Shown one piece after another: positions 51,358 through 62,891 of a DNA stretch of 64,000 nucleotides. The DNA is taken from NCBI GenBank assembly GCA_937927675.1, contig CALBSG010000160.1, positions 23,501 through 87,500 of the forward strand. Reading direction: 5' to 3'. This DNA comes from an uncultured Paracoccaceae bacterium. GTDB lineage: Bacteria; Pseudomonadota; Alphaproteobacteria; Rhodobacterales; Rhodobacteraceae. The notes beneath the pieces were generated by a model. The model searched no databases. It was not told the DNA's origin and saw only the letters and a list, made by a program, of their open reading frames with translations. Position 1 is the stretch's first letter; the number at the start of each line of letters is the position of its first letter. Both the position numbers and the translations under genes were made by a program.

Positions 51358-53184
51358 TCAGTTCACCAGCCACTGACGGCGGGTTGCATTCTCATAGCCC
51401 GCGCGGGCCTCATTCACTTCTTTGCGGGTCGAAACCTCTGGCACGGCCACGTCCCACCATGTGCCACCTGCTCCGGTGCCGGGCATCGGATCGGTGTCGA
51501 TCACGATCACAGTCGGGATGCTGGCGGTCTTGGCCTTTTGCATCTCGGCCTCCAGCTGGGCGATGTCTGCTGCTTTCACGACCTTTGCGCCCATGCTGCG
51601 GGCATGAGAGACAAAGTCGATATTGGCGGCGTTCACATGATAGCTGTCGTCCAGCATATTGTTAAACGGCGCCCCGCCGGTGCCTTTTTGCAGCCGGTTG
51701 ATGCAGCCGTAGCCGCGGTTGTCGGTCAGCACCACGGTGAAGGGGATCCCCATCATCACCGCCGTCGCCAGTTCCGAGTTTGCCATCATATAGCTGCCGT
51801 CGCCGACCATGCAGACCACATCCTTTTCAGGTGCGGCCATCTTGATGCCCATGGCACCTGCAACCTCATAACCCATACAGCTAAAGCCGTATTCCATGTG
51901 GTAGCCACCCGCCGCAGCGCGCCACAGCACATGCAGCGCGCCGGGCATGGTGCCCGCAGCGCACATGACGACGGACTGTTTGCCGGTGTTGCGCTGAACC
52001 GCACCAATCACCTGCGCGTCGGTTGGCAGACCTGTCGTGTTCGGCGCGGCCATCAGGGCGTCGGTCGTCTGGAACCACTGGGTGCGGGCGCTGAAATCGG
52101 GGTCAGCAAAGCGGTGATCGCCAAGGGCGGCGCCGATCTTTTCCAGTGCGACCTTGGCATCCGAGACAAGGGCCTGCGCCCCGCGCTTGGCGGCGTCATA
52201 GCCGTGGATGTTGATCGACAAGAGCTTGCGGTTCGGTGCGGAGAACACCGTCCACGACCCGGTGGTGAAATCTTGAAACCGGGTGCCGACGCCGATCACC
52301 AGATCGGCTTCTGCCGCCAGTTTGTTGCCGCAGCCCGTGCCTGTCACGCCGGGAGAGCCGAAGTGGAGCCGTTCTTCCCAATCCACTGCGCCCTTGCCAG
52401 CTTGGGTTTCGACCATGGGAATGTTGTGGCGCACCGCAAAGTCGCGCAACGTCGCTTCGGCGCCCGAATAGATCACCCCGCCGCCGGTGACGATCAGCGG
52501 CTTTTTAGCGGCTTTGATTGCTGCCACGGCTTCGGCCAACTCGCGCTGGTCGGGTTCGGGGCGGCGGATGTGCCAGACTTTGGGGGTGAAGAATTCGACT
52601 GGGTAATCATAGGCTTCGGCCTGCGTGTCTTGGCAGAAGGCCAGACACACCGGGCCGCAGTTTGCCGGATCGGTCATCACGCGCATCGCGCGGGGCAGGG
52701 CTGTCAGGATATGTTCAGGGCGGCTGATGCGGTCGAAATAGCGGACCACCGGGCGGAAGCAATCGTTGGCCGACACGGTGGCATCGTCGAAATCTTCGAT
52801 CTGTTGCAGCACCGGATCAGGCGCGCGGTTGGCGAACACGTCGCCGGGAATGAACAACACGGGCAGGCGGTTCACATGGGCCAGCGCTGCGGCGGTGACC
52901 ATATTGGTGGCACCGGGGCCGATGGAGGACGTGACCGCCATGGCGCGCGTGCGCTTGTGGGTCTTGGCATAGGCGATGGCGGCATGGGCCATGGTCTGTT
53001 CATTATGGCCGCGCCATGTGGGCAGGATATCCTTGATCCCGTGCAGCGCCTCGCCCAGACCCGCGACGTTGCCGTGGCCAAAGATGCCCCAGACACCTTC
53101 GATAAAGCGGTCGCCTTCGGGCGTCATTTGTACGGAAAGCCATTTCACCATGGCTTGCGCGGCAGTCAAACGAAGGGTTGTCAT
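51358..53184 (-). CDS. iolD: 3D-(3,5/4)-trihydroxycyclohexane-1,2-dione hydrolase
   Basis: ThDP-dependent enzyme that opens the inositol ring (EC 3.7.1.22). The 608 residues have the ThDP-family layout: [18 protein letters not shown] at the N-terminus, the central domain with [17 protein letters not shown] and the C-terminal ThDP-binding [19 protein letters not shown]. Its start overlaps the iolC stop by 4 nt. Confidence 0.95.
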   Translation of the reverse strand: MTTLRLTAAQAMVKWLSVQMTPEGDRFIEGVWGIFGHGNVAGLGEALHGIKDILPTWRGHNEQTMAHAAIAYAKTHKRTRAMAVTSSIGPGATNMVTAAALAHVNRLPVLFIPGDVFANRAPDPVLQQIEDFDDATVSANDCFRPVVRYFDRISRPEHILTALPRAMRVMTDPANCGPVCLAFCQDTQAEAYDYPVEFFTPKVWHIRRPEPDQRELAEAVAAIKAAKKPLIVTGGGVIYSGAEATLRDFAVRHNIPMVETQAGKGAVDWEERLHFGSPGVTGTGCGNKLAAEADLVIGVGTRFQDFTTGSWTVFSAPNRKLLSINIHGYDAAKRGAQALVSDAKVALEKIGAALGDHRFADPDFSARTQWFQTTDALMAAPNTTGLPTDAQVIGAVQRNTGKQSVVMCAAGTMPGALHVLWRAAAGGYHMEYGFSCMGYEVAGAMGIKMAAPEKDVVCMVGDGSYMMANSELATAVMMGIPFTVVLTDNRGYGCINRLQKGTGGAPFNNMLDDSYHVNAANIDFVSHARSMGAKVVKAADIAQLEAEMQKAKTASIPTVIVIDTDPMPGTGAGGTWWDVAVPEVSTRKEVNEARAGYENATRRQWLVN

Positions 53185-55088
53185 GCTTTGTCTCCCATTG
53201 CCGAGCGGGCTTTATCCCAAATGCCGCAAAGGCGGCGGTATTTGTTGGCCATATCTAGGACGGCCTCTTCGTCGGTCAGTTTGCCGGCCAGCCAGCCTCT
53301 GGCCGCATCGCCAAAGATGGTGCGGCCAATGGCAAAGCCTTTGACCAGATCATGCCCTGCGGCAAGAGCCAGAGAGGCGGAGAGGCTTTCTTCCGACGCA
53401 TCCAGCCCCAGCACCACGATGCCGCGCACATGCGGGTCGCGGGTGGTGATGGCGGTGCAGGCCGCCTGATAGGCCGCGTCCGTTGCAAAAGGCTCCAGCT
53501 TCCACCAATCGGGATAGACGCCCAGATCGTAAAACCGGCTGATCACCTGCGCCGAGGTGGTGTCGTTTACCGGCGCAACCTTGGACGGAATGATTTCCAG
53601 CAGCATTTCCAGACGGTTGCGGCGGCAGGCATGGAACAGGCGAAGAACGGTATCTTCCTGTTTTGCCTTGGTTTCCGCGTCATCATCGGGGTGGTAGAAG
53701 CACAGCACCTTGACCACATGTTCCAAGGGCCATTCTGAAAGACCACCGAAATCGGGGCCAATTTCAGGCTCCAAGGTCAGGGGGCGCGAGCCGGGCCACT
53801 CCACCGGATGGCCGATCCACAGACCCGTCCCGGCGGCGGCATAAAGCGCGTCGCGGCCAAGGCGGCTGTCGCACAAGATGCCATAACCGGGCTGGCCACC
53901 GGATACATCCAAGGCCGCTTTCAGGCACAATTCCTTGAACGCGCCGATTTTGGCCGGGGTTGCACCCTCCATCGCCTCAAGTTGCATGCGGTGGTCAAAG
54001 GCGAAGACCCGCATGGTGGACCAATCCTTGTGCCGGTTGGTCGCCCAATGCACCTGTTCCAGGGCGGCGTCTTTGCGCAGGGCCTTGGTGACAACGCCGC
54101 GGGACAGAAAGAATTGCAGCTCCTCCCACGAAGGATAAGCCGGGGTGCAGCCGTGACGCGACACGGCAAAGGCCCCGCAGGCATTGGCGTATTTCAGGGC
54201 GACGGGCCAAGGCTCGCCATCCAGCCAACCTTTCAGCAGGCCGGACATAAACCCATCCCCAGCGCCCAAGACGTTGAAGACTTCGATCGGGAATCCGGGG
54301 CCAGCCTCGCCGTCATCAAGGCTGTCGGGAATGGCGCCCGTAAAGGCGGCTGCACCCATCGGGCCGCGCTTGCAGACGAGGGTGGCCTTAGACACCGCCC
54401 GTACGGCGCGCAGCGCGGCGATGGTGTCGGTGGTGCCGCCCGCGATGTGGAATTCTTCTTCGGTCCCGACGATCAGGTCGAAAAGGTGCAGGGTGGATTG
54501 CAGCTTGGCGGTGACGGCGGCGCTTTCGATAAAGCGGCTTTCGCCGTCGCCATGGCCCGCAAGGCCCCACAGGTTCGGGCGATAGTCGATGTCCAATGCG
54601 GTTTGCAGCCCGTGCTTGCGGGCAAGGGTCAGCGCTTTCATCACCGCAGCTTCGGTACGGTTGTGCGACAGGTGGGTGCCGGTGGCGACAACAGAGCGAG
54701 CCGAGGCGATGAAGCCTTCGTCGATGTCGTCTTCGCACAGCGCCATATCTGCACAGTTTTCACGGTAGAAAATCAGCGGGAATTGCTTTTCGTCGCGGAT
54801 GCCCAAAAGAACCAGCGCGGTCAGGCGGTCCTTGTCGGTGATGACGCCCTGAACATTCACCCCTTCGCGCGCCAATTCTTCGCGGATGAAGCGGCCCATA
54901 TGCTCATCGCCCACACGGGTGATCAGGGCCGATTTCAGGCCCAGACGCGCGGTTCCGGCAGCCATGTTGCAGGGGCTGCCACCGATGTATTTCTGGAACG
55001 ATCCCATGTCCTCCAACCGCCCGCCGACCTGCGCGCCGTAAAGATCAACCGAGGCGCGGCCGATGGTGATGACGTCGAGCGATTTCAT
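53181..55088 (-). CDS. iolC: 5-dehydro-2-deoxygluconokinase fused to a DUF2090 aldolase-like domain
   Basis: A 635-residue fusion. Residues 1 to about 330 are a PfkB kinase (IGGSPCNMAAGTARLG, GAGD anion hole at 275-278) that phosphorylates 2-deoxy-5-keto-gluconate (EC 2.7.1.92). Residues about 345-635 are DUF2090, a TIM-barrel domain with FAFDHRMQLEAM, ILCDSRLGRDAL, DWWKLEPF (Lys530) and VKGFAIGRTIFG. Its resemblance to class I tagatose-bisphosphate-type aldolases suggests it does the following step, normally done by IolJ; that is inference. ATG at 55088 after GGAGG. First gene of iolC-D-E-x-B. Confidence 0.93.
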   Translation of the reverse strand: MKSLDVITIGRASVDLYGAQVGGRLEDMGSFQKYIGGSPCNMAAGTARLGLKSALITRVGDEHMGRFIREELAREGVNVQGVITDKDRLTALVLLGIRDEKQFPLIFYRENCADMALCEDDIDEGFIASARSVVATGTHLSHNRTEAAVMKALTLARKHGLQTALDIDYRPNLWGLAGHGDGESRFIESAAVTAKLQSTLHLFDLIVGTEEEFHIAGGTTDTIAALRAVRAVSKATLVCKRGPMGAAAFTGAIPDSLDDGEAGPGFPIEVFNVLGAGDGFMSGLLKGWLDGEPWPVALKYANACGAFAVSRHGCTPAYPSWEELQFFLSRGVVTKALRKDAALEQVHWATNRHKDWSTMRVFAFDHRMQLEAMEGATPAKIGAFKELCLKAALDVSGGQPGYGILCDSRLGRDALYAAAGTGLWIGHPVEWPGSRPLTLEPEIGPDFGGLSEWPLEHVVKVLCFYHPDDDAETKAKQEDTVLRLFHACRRNRLEMLLEIIPSKVAPVNDTTSAQVISRFYDLGVYPDWWKLEPFATDAAYQAACTAITTRDPHVRGIVVLGLDASEESLSASLALAAGHDLVKGFAIGRTIFGDAARGWLAGKLTDEEAVLDMANKYRRLCGIWDKARSAMGDKA

Positions 55089-55112
55089 GTGAGCCTCCAA
55101 GCTGGGCAGGTT

Positions 55113-55132
55113 AATGGAATAAATATTCCATT
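55113..55132. promoter_or_regulatory. IolR-type box (GGAA-N6-TTCC) before iolC
   Basis: Perfect palindrome AATGGAAT-AAAT-ATTCCATT, containing GGAA-N6-TTCC at 55116-55129. This spacing is the motif reported for RpiR-family IolR in Sinorhizobium. Centre about 35 nt before the iolC ATG, suited to repression. Confidence 0.7.
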
Positions 55133-55144
55133 TCTGCGCAGAAT

Positions 55145-55158
55145 GGAAGACTTCTTTC
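55145..55158. promoter_or_regulatory. Second, imperfect IolR-type box
   Basis: GGAA-N6-TTTC, one mismatch from the box at 55116, 29 bp upstream of it. It reaches the last base of the upstream hypothetical gene's stop codon. Confidence 0.4.
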
Positions 55159-55535
55159 TATTGCAGCGGGCGCGGCGGTAAAGGCCGCAAGACCAAGGGG
55201 TCAGCCCAGATCGACACATAAATCTCTGGCCCTTCGGGGCCGCACAGATGTTCAGGTGTCAGGCCGACGATTCGCACCCGCATCGGGGCGCCATTGCGAA
55301 TGGCGGGGGCCAGGATCTTGGCTATAACCGGGCCAAGATGGCCCAATGCTGCCTGCTTCCGATAGGGGATAAGCCCAAGGTAGCGGCGCGTCACCTCGGC
55401 TGTCAGGGTGACGTCGCCGGTTTCGGTAAGGTGCAGGTGGGCAGCATCCCCGATGCACAGGCCCGACTTTCCGATATGGCAGCGCAATCCCAGAACGGGG
55501 GTTTTGGGCAAAACGGGGTGCAAGGTTTCGATCAT
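55158..55535 (-). CDS. Hypothetical protein
   Basis: A 125-residue soluble protein with no signal or helix spanning the membrane. Predominantly beta by look (VTLTAEVTRRYLGLIPYRK, MRVRIVGLTPEHL), three cysteines (LRCHIGKSGLC and EHLCGPEG) and a proline-rich tail PRPLQ. AGGAG precedes the ATG by 7 nt, supporting real translation. It lies 69 nt upstream of iolC on the same strand with the iol operator between. I do not recognise the family. Confidence 0.55.
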   Translation of the reverse strand: MIETLHPVLPKTPVLGLRCHIGKSGLCIGDAAHLHLTETGDVTLTAEVTRRYLGLIPYRKQAALGHLGPVIAKILAPAIRNGAPMRVRIVGLTPEHLCGPEGPEIYVSIWADPLVLRPLPPRPLQ

Positions 55536-55839
55536 CGGCGCGCTCCTGTGACGGTGGTGCGATCAGGCGCGGGCACTGCGCCTTCTGCAACCAAGGGCGG
55601 CGGTGCATTGCTGATACAATCTGCGATTTGGGCGGATGTTCGACGGTGTGGCCCGCCCGTCCGGCGATTCTTTGCCATGAGCGGAAAACCCCCGGCAAAA
55701 TGCCGCGAAAGAATCGGGATCTGTCCATGATCCTTGGCATTGCAAAAGGCAAAATGCCTCCCCAGATTACGCGTGAGGCCATGGCGGCTGTGCTGGGGTT
55801 CCGGGCACCGCGAAGGCGCTTTACAAAGGAGAATGACCG
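55536..55839. other. 304-bp intergenic region before clpB
   Basis: Divergent region between the hypothetical gene and clpB. It contains two identical copies of GGCAAAATGCC (55694-55704 and 55748-55758), each a GGCA/TGCC inverted repeat, 54 bp apart. A short plus-strand frame at 55727-55843 (38 codons, basic, ending in an ATGA overlap with clpB) also exists; I regard it as doubtful. A CTTG at 55733 has no convincing RpoH -10 partner. Nothing else seen. Confidence 0.5.
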
Positions 55840-58455
<2,616 letters not shown>

Positions 58456-58462
58456 GGTGAGA

Positions 58463-58485
58463 AAGGGCCCCCAAGTGGGGCCCTT
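58463..58485 (+). terminator. Rho-independent terminator after clpB
   Basis: Perfect 9-bp stem AAGGGCCCC / GGGGCCCTT with loop CAAGT, followed by ATTCTT, 7 nt after the clpB stop. Confidence 0.8.
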
Positions 58486-58539
58486 ATTCTTGAAGCCCTC
58501 GCTGCCGTCGCCTAGCCTATCGGCGAAAGTGGGGGGCCT

Positions 58540-60498
58540 ATGAATATCGTTGAAGCCAGCATTGCCGATCTGCGCGGCGCCTTGGAGACCGGTAAGGTGA
58601 CGTCGGTCGCCCTCGTTGCCGCCTATCTTGACCGGATCGCCGCCTATGATCGCAGCGGCATACATCTGAACGCGGTGTCCGTGCTGAACCCGGCGATGTT
58701 TGACGATGCCCGCGCGTCGGATCTGCGGCGGGCGCAGGGGCAGGTTTTGGGTCCGCTCGACGGCATCCCCTATACCGCGAAGGACAGCTACAAGGTGCGG
58801 GGGCTGACCGTTGCCGCCGGATCGCCCGCCTTTGCCGGGTTGATCGCCAATGAAGATGCTTTCGCGATTCAGCGGCTGCGGGCGGCGGGTGCTGTGTTGA
58901 TCGGGCTGACCAATATGCCGCCGATGGCCAACGGTGGCATGCAGCGCGGCGTCTATGGTCGGGCAGAAAGCCCCTATTCGGCCGATTGGCTGACGGCGGC
59001 TTTCGGGTCGGGGTCGTCCAACGGGTCCGGGACCGCAACAGCGGCGAGTTTCGCGGCCTTTGGTCTGGGCGAGGAAACCTGGTCTTCGGGTCGCGCGCCC
59101 GCCGCCAACAACGGGCTTTGCGCCTATACGCCGTCGCGCGGGGTGATCTCGGTGCGGGGCAACTGGCCCTTGGTGCCGACGATGGATGTGGTCGTGCCGC
59201 ATACCCGGACCATGGCCGATATGCTCGAGGTGCTGGAGGTCATTGTTGCCGAAGACCCCGAAACGCGGGGTGATCTGTGGCGACGCCAGCCGTGGGTGGC
59301 CCTCCCGAAGGTGGCGGATCATCGGCCCGCCTCCTATCCGGCGCTGACGGGTTCCTTGCGCGGAACGCGGCTGGGGATACCTGCCATGTATATCAACGCC
59401 GATACATTGGCTGGCACCGGAGACTCACCGGGAATCGGTGGCCCGACCGGGCAGCGCATTGAAACCCGCGCGTCGATCATGGCGTTGTGGAAGACCGCGC
59501 GGGCAGCACTTGAGGCGGCGGGGGCCGAGGTGGTCGAGGTGGATTTCCCGCTGGTCACGAATTATGAAGGCGACCGTCCCGGTGCGCCGAAAATCATGAC
59601 ACGCGGACTGGTTGGTGCGGACTATCTGCGGCGCGAGATCATCGATCTTTCCGTTTGGGCTTGGGATGATTTTCTGCAAGCCAACGGGCAGACCGGATTG
59701 GACAATCTCGCCGCAGTCGATGGCGCGCAGATCTTCCCGCGTCCCAAGGGCGCTTTGGCTGATCGCTATACGGGCTTTGATGACGATATTGCGGATTATC
59801 CCCCCCAAGCCCGCGCCCATCCGCCGGGAGATTTCTGCGACATTCCGCATATTGCCGATGGCTTTGCCGGGCTGGAACAAACCCGCAAAGTCGATTTGGA
59901 AGACTGGATGGACGGCCTTGGCCTTGATGCCGTCATCTTCCCGGCCGTGGCCGATATTGGCCCGGCGGATGCCGATGTGAATCCCGTCTCCGCCGATCTT
60001 GCGTGGCGCAATGGCACTTGGGTGGCCAACGGCAATCTGGCGATCCGGCATATGGGGGTGCCGACGGTCACGGTGCCGATGGGGCGGATGGCTGATACGG
60101 GCATGCCCGCCGGTTTGACCTTTGCCGGGCGCGGTTGGGAGGATGCCAAATTGCTGGCGCTGGGCGCGGCTTTTGAGGCCTTGGGCTCGTTCCGCAATGC
60201 CCCGCCCCGCACGCCTGATCTGGGGCCGGTGGCGGCCATGGACCTGCCAAAGGATGCGGAAAGTCCGCTCTTGCAGGTTACGGCAATGGCGGATGGTGGG
60301 GGTATGATCCGTCTCGACATCCGCACGGACCGACCCATCGAGCTGCTGACCATCGACGGCAAGCCTGTCACAGGCCAAAGCCACCTTTGGCCGCATAACG
60401 CCCATGCCCACAGCGAATGGGAACCGCCGCGCGGGCCGCTGGTTATCGCCCGCTTTGCTGATGGGCAGGCGGCATTCGTCGCGGTCGATCAGCCCTGA
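58540..60498 (+). CDS. Amidase signature family enzyme with C-terminal extension
   Basis: A 652-residue amidase. The catalytic lysine lies in IPYTAKDSYKVRG, the cis-serine in GSGSSNGSGTATA and the nucleophilic serine in EETWSSGRAPA, a variant of the usual TDTGGSIRxPA. The core ends near residue 560; the last 90 or so residues form an extra domain (MIRLDIRTDRPIELL, VVIARFADGQ-like end) not found in GatA. GGGGGCC-type context precedes the ATG. No neighbour reveals the substrate. Its last 10 bases overlap the convergent GntR gene. Confidence 0.85.
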   Translation: MNIVEASIADLRGALETGKVTSVALVAAYLDRIAAYDRSGIHLNAVSVLNPAMFDDARASDLRRAQGQVLGPLDGIPYTAKDSYKVRGLTVAAGSPAFAGLIANEDAFAIQRLRAAGAVLIGLTNMPPMANGGMQRGVYGRAESPYSADWLTAAFGSGSSNGSGTATAASFAAFGLGEETWSSGRAPAANNGLCAYTPSRGVISVRGNWPLVPTMDVVVPHTRTMADMLEVLEVIVAEDPETRGDLWRRQPWVALPKVADHRPASYPALTGSLRGTRLGIPAMYINADTLAGTGDSPGIGGPTGQRIETRASIMALWKTARAALEAAGAEVVEVDFPLVTNYEGDRPGAPKIMTRGLVGADYLRREIIDLSVWAWDDFLQANGQTGLDNLAAVDGAQIFPRPKGALADRYTGFDDDIADYPPQARAHPPGDFCDIPHIADGFAGLEQTRKVDLEDWMDGLGLDAVIFPAVADIGPADADVNPVSADLAWRNGTWVANGNLAIRHMGVPTVTVPMGRMADTGMPAGLTFAGRGWEDAKLLALGAAFEALGSFRNAPPRTPDLGPVAAMDLPKDAESPLLQVTAMADGGGMIRLDIRTDRPIELLTIDGKPVTGQSHLWPHNAHAHSEWEPPRGPLVIARFADGQAAFVAVDQP

Positions 60499-61265
60499 GG
60501 TGCGGGGCTGGCGTCCAGCCGCAGCTCTGCGATGAAATCATAGATGTCGGATCGGTAAAGCCCGCGGGTGAACTCGACCGGGCGGCCCGAGGCAAGATAT
60601 CCGGTGCGGTCGATGCGCAGCACGGCTTGGCCTGCCTCCATATGCAAGAGCTGGGCTTCTGACACTTTCAGATTGGCTGCCGATACCCGCTGCACGGCAT
60701 GGGTCGGCACATGACCCAGCGCGCGGATGTGGTCGTAAAGCGAACCCTTTACCGCCTCGGGGTCGGGCAGGATGTCGGCGGGCCATGAGGAATATTCCAG
60801 CGCCATCGGCACCCCATCGGCGCTGCGCAGTCGTTCGATCCGGGCCACCCGGCCCGAGGTCATCAGGCCAAGCGCCTGTTGTTCGGCGGGGGTGGGGGCG
60901 TGCAGCCCTGCCGACAGGATGCGGCTTGTCGGCACCTTGCCGCGTTGACGCATGTAATCGCTGAAAGACACCAGCGTAGACTGCGAATTGTCCATTCGGG
61001 CGCGGGGCGCGCGGACAAAGGTGCCTGCGCCGCGGCGTTGCTCCAACTGGCCATCCTCGACCAATTGGCCCACGGCCTTGCGCACTGTGACGCGGCTCAC
61101 TTGCGCAAGCTCGGCCAGATCGCGCTCGGGCGGGATCTGGGTTTCAGGCTTTAGCGTGCCGTCGGCAATGGCGGCCACCAGATGCCGATAAAGCTGTTCA
61201 TAGCGCGGCCCGTGGCCCTCGCGGAACCAGATCTCGGGGTGAAACAGGGCATCGTTGCGGGGCAT
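60489..61265 (-). CDS. GntR/HutC-family regulator (paralogue of the nag-locus regulator)
   Basis: A 258-residue UTRA-type regulator: HTH with IPPERDLAELAQVSRVTVRK, GQLEQRRGAGTFV, and a UTRA domain ending VEFTRGLYRSDIYDF. The same segments in the protein at 38726-39493 read nearly identically, so the two are paralogues. It follows hpaI by 60 nt on the same strand, with a weak hairpin between, so it may be a read-through tail of the hpa operon or have its own promoter. Target unknown: hpa genes, the amidase, or amino-sugar genes. Confidence 0.88.
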   Translation of the reverse strand: MPRNDALFHPEIWFREGHGPRYEQLYRHLVAAIADGTLKPETQIPPERDLAELAQVSRVTVRKAVGQLVEDGQLEQRRGAGTFVRAPRARMDNSQSTLVSFSDYMRQRGKVPTSRILSAGLHAPTPAEQQALGLMTSGRVARIERLRSADGVPMALEYSSWPADILPDPEAVKGSLYDHIRALGHVPTHAVQRVSAANLKVSEAQLLHMEAGQAVLRIDRTGYLASGRPVEFTRGLYRSDIYDFIAELRLDASPAPQG

Positions 61266-61307
61266 GCGGGCGCCTTTGCGGGATTTCCTCTATTGGGCCG
61301 CAAATCG

Positions 61308-61323
61308 CCGCTTCGGCAAGCGG
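61308..61323 (-). terminator. Weak hairpin between hpaI and gntR
   Basis: 6-bp stem CCGCTT / AAGCGG with a 4-nt loop, 2 nt past the hpaI stop on the minus strand; only a short T-run follows. Confidence 0.35.
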
Positions 61324-61325
61324 TT

Positions 61326-62093
61326 TCAGTCCGCCTTGACGCCTGCGGCCAGTGCGGTGGCCGCCTTGGTCAGGATCGCCACATCGCCGCCAACCCCAAG
61401 GAAGGTGACACCCATCGCCTGATACCGCGCGGCGGTTTTTGGATCGAAGGTTAGGATCCCTGCCGATTTGCCCGATGCGATAATCGCCTTCAGCGTTGCA
61501 TCAATGGTGTCCTGCACTTCGGGCGCATTCATGTTGCCGGGATACCCCATGTCGGCCGCAAGATCGGCCGGGCCGATGAACACCCCATCCACGCCGTCAA
61601 GCTTCAGGATTTCCGGCAGGGCCGCCAGCCCGGCGCGGCTTTCGATTTGCAGGATCAGACAGGTTTGATCGTTGGCCGTGGCGATATAATCCGCAATCCG
61701 GCCATAGTCCGACGCCCGCGCGACCGATGCCCCGACGCCGCGGATGCCGTGCGGCGGATAGAGCATCGCCTTGATCATCTGCGCGGCATGTTCGGCGGTT
61801 TCAACCATCGGGATCAGCAGGGTCTGCACGCCCAGATCGAGAAGCTGCTTGACCAGTCGCACCTCGCCCACCGGGGGGCGCACGACGATGCTGGTGCGGC
61901 TGCCGATTGCCTGTACTTGTTGCAGGATCGTCGGGATGTCATTCGGCCCGTGTTCGCCGTCGATGAGCAACCAGTCAAAGCCGACGCCCGCCAGTGCCTC
62001 GGCGGCGATGGGGCTGACAAGGTTCATCCAGATGCCATGCTGCACGGTTTTGGCGGCAAGGGCGGCTTTCAGGGTGTTCTTCGGTGCGGGCAT
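61326..62093 (-). CDS. hpaI: 4-hydroxy-2-oxoheptane-1,7-dioate aldolase
   Basis: Final step of homoprotocatechuate degradation, giving pyruvate and succinate semialdehyde (EC 4.1.2.52). The 255-residue class II aldolase has LIDGEHGPND (His), VVRPPVGEV (Arg), LQIESRAGL (metal Glu) and VFIGPADLAADMG (metal Asp). It lies 9 nt after hpaH. Relatives such as GarL have similar sequence; the operon settles the assignment. Confidence 0.93.
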   Translation of the reverse strand: MPAPKNTLKAALAAKTVQHGIWMNLVSPIAAEALAGVGFDWLLIDGEHGPNDIPTILQQVQAIGSRTSIVVRPPVGEVRLVKQLLDLGVQTLLIPMVETAEHAAQMIKAMLYPPHGIRGVGASVARASDYGRIADYIATANDQTCLILQIESRAGLAALPEILKLDGVDGVFIGPADLAADMGYPGNMNAPEVQDTIDATLKAIIASGKSAGILTFDPKTAARYQAMGVTFLGVGGDVAILTKAATALAAGVKAD

Positions 62094-62102
62094 GATGGGC
62101 CT

Positions 62103-62891
62103 TCAGGCAAAGGTGCAGGTCAAATGGCCAAAGGGGCCAAAATCGGCGTCGATATGGGCGCCGGATGGACATTCCATAGCACGGATAAAGCTGCCGGACA
62201 GGATGATCTGCCCCGGCTCGATGCGCTGGCCGTATTGGCCCATGCGGCGCGCCAGCCAGATGATGCCCGTGATCGGGTCATCCAGCACGCCTGCGCCAAG
62301 CCCGGTTTCCTCGACCACGCCATCGCGTTTCACAATCGCCCCAACCCAACGCAGGTTCATCGCGGGGTCATGACGCGCATTGCCCATCACGATGCCCGCA
62401 TTGGCGGCATTGTCGGAGATGGTGTCGATGATGGTGCGGGTCTTGCCATCTTGGGTGCGGAGGATGCGGGTATCCAAAATCTCCAGCGCGGGGGCGACGT
62501 AATCGGTCGCGGCCAGCACCTCGTCGCGGGTCACCTCGCCATCCAGCGGGGCCTTCATCACAAAGGCAATCTCGGCCTCGATCCGGGGGGCAATGAAACG
62601 ATTTGCCGGAATGGTGCAGCCATCGGCAAAGGCCATATCATCCAAAAGCACGCCCGAATCCGGCGTCGTGATGTTCAACTGCTGCTGCATGGCGCGTGAG
62701 GTCAGGCCAATCTTCCAGCCGATCACCTGCCGCCCCGCAGCCAGTTTGCGATCAATAAAGGCCCGCTGCACCGCATAGGCATCATCCATCGTGGCGCTGG
62801 GGTATTCGGCAGACAGCAAACCGCGCTGCATCCGGCTGTGTTCGGCCAGATAGAGACTGCCCCCGGCGGCGGCGATCTGATCTGGCGTCAT
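62103..62891 (-). CDS. hpaH: 2-oxo-hept-4-ene-1,7-dioate hydratase
   Basis: Hydrates the ring-fission product before aldol cleavage (EC 4.2.1.163). The 262-residue enzyme has IGWKIGLTSRAMQQQL, FIAPRIEAEIAFVM with the metal-binding glutamates, DTISDNAANAGIVMG and GSFIRAMEC. The ATG at 62891 overlaps the upstream stop by 4 nt. Confidence 0.93.
   Translation of the reverse strand: MTPDQIAAAGGSLYLAEHSRMQRGLLSAEYPSATMDDAYAVQRAFIDRKLAAGRQVIGWKIGLTSRAMQQQLNITTPDSGVLLDDMAFADGCTIPANRFIAPRIEAEIAFVMKAPLDGEVTRDEVLAATDYVAPALEILDTRILRTQDGKTRTIIDTISDNAANAGIVMGNARHDPAMNLRWVGAIVKRDGVVEETGLGAGVLDDPITGIIWLARRMGQYGQRIEPGQIILSGSFIRAMECPSGAHIDADFGPFGHLTCTFA

Noticed and set aside
55733..55770. RpoH promoter for clpB (CTTG at 55733)
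   Set aside because: No CCCAT/CyTAT-type -10 at acceptable spacing; CCCCAG is about 21 nt away, too far.
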